From positions 39,736,096 to 39,800,095 of the forward strand of contig NC_045453.1 in NCBI RefSeq assembly GCF_002776525.5: DNA of 64,000 bases, read 5' to 3'. The notes under the pieces were generated by a model, which saw nothing but the letters and a program-made list of their open reading frames with translations, was not told where the DNA came from and did not search any database. The DNA is from Piliocolobus tephrosceles (taxonomy: Eukaryota > Chordata > Mammalia > Primates > Cercopithecidae). Positions within the stretch are counted from its first letter, which is position 1; every line of letters begins with the position of its first letter. Positions 58,639-64,000 of the stretch are shown piece by piece. The position numbers and the translations under genes were made by a program.

Positions 58639-59438
58639 CTCATGGAACAGGCTTGTGAGCCTGCCAATTTCACTCTAAGGAAGTTCACCAAATAGAGGAA
58701 TTCTTGTCAGCTGGGCCCAGCCAGCCCTCCGCATGTGCCCTGAGCCACTGAGGCAACTAGAGGTGCCCATGTCCAGCTGGAAGGTTGAATGCTGGTTGGG
58801 TGCTGTGTGCTGGTGGCCTAGGACAGGGTCAGGTTAGGAATAGCAATCCGTTTAGGACTGCTCTTTCGTCTATACCCTTCAGCCTGCGTGCATGTGCAGG
58901 TATGTGAGAGTGTGTGTGTATGTCCATTTTGAATCACTTGAAAGTGAGCTAAAGATAGCACCCCCTCTGCCCTATATATATTTTGGTGTATATTTCCACA
59001 GAACAGGATATCCGTTTCTATAACCGTAACAGTTACCCAAATCGGCACATTTAACTTGGATACAACACTTTCAATCCACAGACTGTATTTAAATGTTGCC
59101 AGTTTCCCCAGTGATATCCTTTAGAGCTATGCTCCGTCTCTTCAGTCTGCTTTAATTTTGGACAACTCCTCAGTACTTTTTGTCTGATTTGACCTTGGCA
59201 TTTTTGAGGGATGCAGGTCACTTTATGTTACAGCAGATATATCCATTTGTCTCTGGTCATGGGATTATCTAAATAATGAGAAGTCCTGGTCCCAGATATA
59301 ACGGGATAAGCACACGCCACTCTCTTGCTCACTAGATGTCGCTATAAAAGCTGGACATAAGGCACAGGGCAGCTGTGAGGACTCTGAAAAGTGACTCTGA
59401 GAAGAGGATCGGAATTTAAAGTGCTGAAACTAGTGGTG

Positions 59439-59440
<2 letters not shown>
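58637..59440. other. Unique stretch, nothing recognised
   Basis: No gene or confident repeat was seen. Confidence 0.4.
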
Positions 59441-59475
<35 letters not shown>

Positions 59476-59690
59476 GTCTGTTGCTTTTATCCCTGGGTGC
59501 TCAATACAGATGCAGTTGCAGAAGTTACACACAGAACCAAGTAACTAAAATTCCAATTTTGTTGCCAGAAGGCCTAAAAAGGGACTCCAGAGAGCTAGAA
59601 AATCCTGGGAGCTCATGGAGGGGGAGGAGTTCAGGAGAGTGGCCCACACAGTTGACGTGGGTCTGAAGAAATACACACAGGAGATGCTAG
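59441..59690 (-). pseudogene. Unidentified poly(A)-tailed retrocopy, antisense
   Basis: A run of 34 T at 59441-59474 on the plus strand marks a poly(A) tail for the minus strand. On that strand a GATAAA hexamer (a known minor polyadenylation variant) lies about 15 bases before the tail. The body upstream is not Alu, L1 or SVA wording and I do not recognise a parent transcript. A weak flanking match (ctagtggtgaa at 59430 and ctaggggtgga at 59687) could be a decayed target duplication, which would set the right boundary. An expanded T run without retrotransposition is the alternative. Confidence 0.45.
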
Positions 59691-59787
59691 GGGTGGAGCA
59701 AGAGAGACTGAGACCTAGACCAGCCATGGTGTGGCACATACCTGATCATGTAAAAAACACTGCCAAGGCTTTTGTTTCTTTGAGTTC

Positions 59788-60775
59788 TTAAAAAATTAAT
59801 TAATAGATTATTTTTAGAGCAGTTTTAGGTTTTTGGAAAATTGCGTAGATGGTATCAAGTTCCTATATGCTCCTGCACCGCCCACTCGCCTTATTTTTAC
59901 CATCTTGCATTGGTGTGGTACATTTGTTGTAATTGATGAGCCAATATTGTTACGTTATTATTCATGAAAGTCCATTGTTAAGTCCAGAGTTCACATTAGG
60001 ATTCACTCTTGGGTGCATCCTATGGGTTTTGACAAATGTGTAATGACGTGCATCCACCATAGGGTACCATACAGAATACTTTTCACTGCCCTAAAAATAT
60101 CCCGTGCTGAGTTCGTGTGGTGGTGTCTGCCTGCGGTCCAAGCAATTCTGGAGGCTGCAATGGGAGGTCTCTTGAGTCCCGTAGTTCAAAGCTGCAGTGA
60201 GCTATGATCATGCTTCAGCTTGGGTGGCAGAATAAGACCGCGCCTTAAAAAAATAAAAACTAAAAAATTATCTCTCCTGTACCTATTCATCCCTCCCTCT
60301 ACTCATCCCCAACAATCCCACCCCAGGTGAACCTCTGACAAACACTCATCTTTTTACTGTCTTCATAGATTTGCATTTTCCAGAGTGTCATATCGTTGAA
60401 AGCATACAGTATGCAGCCTTTTCAGATTGACTTCTTTCTTTATCAATATGCATTTAAGGTTCCTCTATGTCTTTTTCTGTGGCTGGCTAGCTTTTTCTTT
60501 TTATTACTCAATAATATTCCATCTCCTAGATGTACTACAGTCTGTTTATCCACTCGCTGTTGAAGGACATCTTGGTTGTAACCAAATTTTGGCAATTATG
60601 AATAAAGCTGGCATAAACACTCTCATGGAGTTTTTTGTAGAGACACAAGTTTTCAACTTATCTGGGCAGATATTAAAGAGCCCGCCTGCTGCTTCATAGG
60701 GTAACAATATGTTTACTTTTGTAAGAAACCGCCAATCTCCCTTCCGAGCTAGCTGAACTGTTTTGCACAGGCCTT
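59788..60775 (-). mobile_element. Old LINE-1 (L1ME/L1MC-like), antisense, interrupted
   Basis: Antisense wording includes tttagagcagttttaggttt, ggttttgacaaatgtgtaat, ctgccctaaaaatatccc, tatcatccctccctc-like text, tagatttgcattttccagag, catttaaggttcctctatgt, caataatattccatctccta, ggcaattatgaataaagctg and gttttgtaagaaaccgccaa. It is split by an Alu-like monomer at 60113-60262. The 90-codon frame at 60427-60699 is repeat-derived. Confidence 0.85.
60113..60262 (+). mobile_element. FRAM-like Alu monomer
   Basis: Reads tcgtgtggtggtgtctgcct, ggaggctgcaatgggaggtc, agttcaaagctgcagtgagc, tatgatcatgcttcagcttg and ggtggcagaataagacc, then an A-rich tail. There is a single arm of about 150 bp with right-arm wording. 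It interrupts the L1M between cccgtgct and ctctcctgtacc. Confidence 0.75.
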
Positions 60776-62344
60776 GGACTTGGAGTTATGCAAGGGTAAG
60801 CTGGAGTCTCTAAGGGGGCATGATGGGGCTGGTTCTGTGAGTTTTGGAAAACTACAGACATGATTCAGCTGCAGCAATGGGAAGGAACTGCCACTGCTGG
60901 GTGGAAGCGGTCTTGCTGGGGAGATGCTGGCAGGAGGAGGAAATCCTCAGGAGGAAGGGTTGGGTCCCTCTCTCTCCAGACTTGCGGCCTCACTCTAGTG
61001 TCCCCTCGCTGGGAGCATCTGGCCAAGCCCTTTTGCAGTTTGCAGAGTCCCAGTGCCGGCATCACAAGGCAGGATATAGAAAGGTGGATTTGGAGCCAAG
61101 AGACAATCATTTAATAATGGCATTACTCCCAGCCCTCGCTGGGATAAGTCCCTATCTTATTAAAGCGATAATACATGGCAGTAGTGAAATTAACAGCACT
61201 AGACATGCCACTTTCTCTATGGACATGGGCATTTCGGTAGGGCAATAATTTCTGTGATCTAAGATTGCCTTCCTGCTGGACTCAGAAAAGAGGCAACAAA
61301 AGTGGGTAAGTTTCTATTTAGTCCTGCCAATCCAGCCTTTCTTGATCCCGGAAGCAGCAGTCCTGCAAACCCTGGGCAGCTCAGCACAAACCACAGCCCA
61401 TCTAACATTCTCTTTACATTGTTGCCTGCCTTTTGTAATGGAGGGCGGGGGGGAATCACGGCTCTGCTTTAAAGTTTCAGGAGAGCTCCCCACACCTCAG
61501 CCCCTGCCCGAAATTCACAGGTACATGACGGCAGTTTACAAAAATGGGGGGAAAAAGCAACCATTTGGTTTGAGCTGAATTGAAAAATGAAACAAAACGA
61601 AAAAACCATCAGAGTTTCCTTTGAAAATTATTATCCTTCTCCTTATCTCTCTACAATCACTTTCAGTCCAGCTCACGTCCATCTTTAGCCTTTAATCTTC
61701 TGAAGTGTTAAAGGATGGACTCTAGTGACCAAGTGCCAATTTGCTGGTCTAACACGCTCCCTGGTGGTCAAAACTATCCAAGGTCTTAATAGGTATTAGA
61801 CAACTCCATGGCCTTAAATAAGCATGGAAAAAAGTATGAAGCCAGAATATGACACAACTAACTGAAAAAAAAAAAAATACATAACACCATTTGTAGGGAG
61901 AAAAATGTGTCTCTGTTTAGCAAAAAAAGCCACACCACAGGCCCAGTCACTACATTTAAAAAATCAGATTATTCACATATTCTGGTAGTTTTTATTACAG
62001 CTTCAACTTCTAGACTCTGTTTTGTGATATTTTGCCATGTCATACAGTTTGGTTACCATACAAGAAGGAAAGCCATTGTGGATTCACTTCTGAATATTAA
62101 AGATAAAATAAAGGCTGCGTAGGGACCTGTACTTTGATATAAAACAAATGTTCTTTATTGTTCAATAAGTCTTACTTATTTCCTCCCCCTGCCAAGGATA
62201 ATTGCAGAGGCTAAGAGTTCAAAGAACCAAAATTTAAGTCTCCACTTCAAACCCCAGGCCCAGCTTTCACCGATGTGTGGAAATTGGAATATCATTATTC
62301 ATCTCCCTTTCTTTTCTACACTGTCTAATAAAGACAGTGGCTAC
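60776..62344. other. Unique stretch, nothing recognised
   Basis: A 134-codon plus frame (60844-61248) is overlapped by frames on both strands and has no recognisable domain. Nothing else was seen except short A runs. Confidence 0.4.
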
Positions 62345-62440
62345 CTCATAGGGACATGGCTCCTTGAGAGCAGGAATCTTGTCTGTTTCTAGCTACTGGT
62401 CTGCCCCTAGTGCCTGATAACTGAAACCAGATGGCCTTGG
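62345..62440 (+). mobile_element. LINE-2 3' end fragment
   Basis: The wording ggctccttgagagcaggaat, cttgtctgtttctagctact and cccctagtgcctgataactg follows the L2 3' terminal pattern. Confidence 0.6.
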
Positions 62441-62954
62441 TAAACAATACGGAGAGAAAGCAAAAATGTCTTACCTGCAATGCTGAGAACAAGCAAAAAT
62501 CACATCCAGGAATTTCTACTGAAATTAAGACTCTGAACCAATTACATTGTTGCCTTATCAAGACTAACACTAGCTCTTTTCACTTCCCTCATCTTGCTGT
62601 GCTACAAATCTATAGCTGGTCAGAAATTCTGCCCAAACCAAGTGGCTTCCCACCTTCCAAGATTGACCTTAAAAATTACTACCGCCTTCTCACTAAAACC
62701 CAGTAAACATCCCTTCCTGACTTCCCCGATCTGAGACCCCATGCTCAGAGGCTGCCCCTGCCTCCCCACAAATGCAGCAGGTGAAACAAATTTAGCTTTG
62801 CTGGATCGATAGTCTTTTCTGGTGTTTCTGCATGTTCAAGAATAGACGTATCTAACTCACAGTAAGCCCGGGCAAACATTAGTTTCCTTGCCTTCCTAGA
62901 CCTTGCCTGCAAATGAGTGCCCTTTACTGGACAGGCCACAAGATGACCCTCATG
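62441..62954. other. Unique stretch, nothing recognised
   Basis: No gene or confident repeat. Frames of about 90 codons on each strand have no recognisable features. Confidence 0.4.
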
Positions 62955-63135
62955 GTGGATCCTGTTGCTGTGACTTACCAGCTTCATGACCTTGGGAAAT
63001 TTGCCAAACCTCTCCAAAGTTTAGTTTCTTCTCTGTCAAGTGGGGATCAGTAATAGTCCCCATCTTACGTATTTTCTATAAGGATTAGAAGAGCAAAGTC
63101 ACATTCTCAGTTATGGTTGTTATTCCTCAAAATTG
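62955..63135 (+). mobile_element. MIR SINE
   Basis: Sense MIR core: tgctgtgacttaccagcttc, atgaccttgggaaatttgcc, aaacctctccaaagtttagt, caagtggggatcagtaatag and tctataaggattagaaga. Confidence 0.78.
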
Positions 63136-64000
63136 ATTTTCTCCTTTGGAGTCTATCTAACCAGCCAGGCTGCAAAGAAAGTGCAGGCATTTCAGGGATC
63201 TTTGACTTTCATAGTTATCCATGAAGTTTTACTCTGAAGAGACATCCAAAGACCCAAATTCAATTCTAGGTTAACTTATAGCCAACCTGGAGAAAAAGAG
63301 TTCCCCAAACCTCCACACTGTCCAGGCAGTGAGCAAACAGACAGGAAATAGATTCAAATAGGTGGAAACACTCTGAAGCCCAAAGGAACAGGCAGTGATG
63401 GATCTGAATTTCCCCAGAAAATAAAACCTCCAGGGTCAATTTACATGACTGGGCCAATAGAAACCTTGATGGTAGCTTTAGTTTTGCAAAATGGAGGTTT
63501 GAGAAATCATTCCAGAATGTGGACCCATCCATGTCCGAGAGAATGCTAGAGCCTGTGGAGTAGCTGGGTTTGCACTTCCAAACAAGGTCATATGGGCCTA
63601 GGAAGTGTAGCCTTTTCTACCATGAGCTTTATGCATTGGCGTTCTGGCGCCTCTGTCCTTATTCCAGAAAGCACAGCTTATTCACAACTGTTCAGAAAGG
63701 CCTGGACCCAAGAACTCTTGGCTTGAGGTTGTGACGTCTAAGTTTAATGCAAGCTCTAAGAATCAACTGCCAAGTTGAAAGTTAGAGAATTCAATGGAAG
63801 CTGGCAGAGCATCTGGAGACTTTACCTGAGGTTCAACAGTCTCAGGGGGACCAACATAATCCTGATATTCTCTCCTAGGAACTGCAAGGTCAAGCTCAGA
63901 AATATCTTTTGCTACTCAAACCCACCCAACAAGAGAGCTGTACCTGACAGCCAGTTTCTGGGGGTTTCCCAGAAGGCTACTAAACAATTTAAAAATAAAT
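63136..64000. other. Unique stretch, nothing recognised
   Basis: No gene or repeat was recognised up to the window edge. Confidence 0.4.

Noticed and set aside
1..64000. A novel defence, CRISPR, or operon-like system
   Set aside because: There are no spaced repeats with unique spacers, no gene clusters and no prokaryotic signals. Composition and repeats are those of primate intergenic or intronic DNA.

Overview
The window looks like primate nuclear DNA, most likely human or another ape. It contains 7SL-derived Alu elements in several states, L1 pieces of different ages including young L1PA-type 3' ends, MIR and L2 relics, a MADE1 element, MaLR/ERVL LTRs and AT-rich CpG-poor background. I find no convincing protein-coding gene, exon chain, tRNA, rRNA or CRISPR array. 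The longest open frames (under 185 codons) show no domain, no supporting splice structure and no family I recognise. The region is best read as intergenic or intronic repeat-rich sequence.

Layout. 1-10.7 kb: mostly unique sequence with a MIR, an L2 end and an old antisense L1M (2.6-4.15 kb) into which a short L1PA 3' end inserted with a 15-bp target duplication, followed by an oppositely oriented L1PA 3' end. 10.7-18.7 kb: an antisense L1M split by a 3'-truncated Alu, then an Alu carrying a 61-bp foreign filler that is a near copy of sequence 1.9 kb downstream, then unique sequence with two G-quadruplex motifs and a MER8-like DNA transposon. 19.6 kb: a GA/CA simple repeat containing a 10-N assembly gap. 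21.5-24.8 kb: old LTR-type repeats and a 184-bp direct repeat flanking an Alu. 24.8-36.9 kb: mainly unique sequence with MIR, MER5A, a FLAM and dinucleotide repeats.

36.9-46.0 kb is a 9-kb antisense L1 block. It is two nested elements: an old L1M (36.9-41.5 and 45.45-46.03 kb) interrupted by a 5'-truncated L1 (41.5-45.45 kb) bounded by a 12-bp direct repeat. Both carry further Alu, MADE1 and internal-duplication scars. A solo ERV-type LTR follows at 46.0-46.8 kb. 46.8-56 kb is mostly unique with MIR, MER5A and hAT relics. 56-64 kb holds two Alus, a processed pseudogene that I match to BBLN (C9orf16), a 53-bp tandem duplication, an unidentified poly(A)-tailed retrocopy, another old L1M, and L2/MIR pieces.

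Nothing here suggests a new functional system. The items of real interest are records of DNA rearrangement: the templated filler in the Alu, the Alu-abutting direct repeat, the internally duplicated L1, the collapsed MADE1 hairpin and the CpG-retaining retrocopy. All family names are from memory of the consensus sequences, not from a database search.
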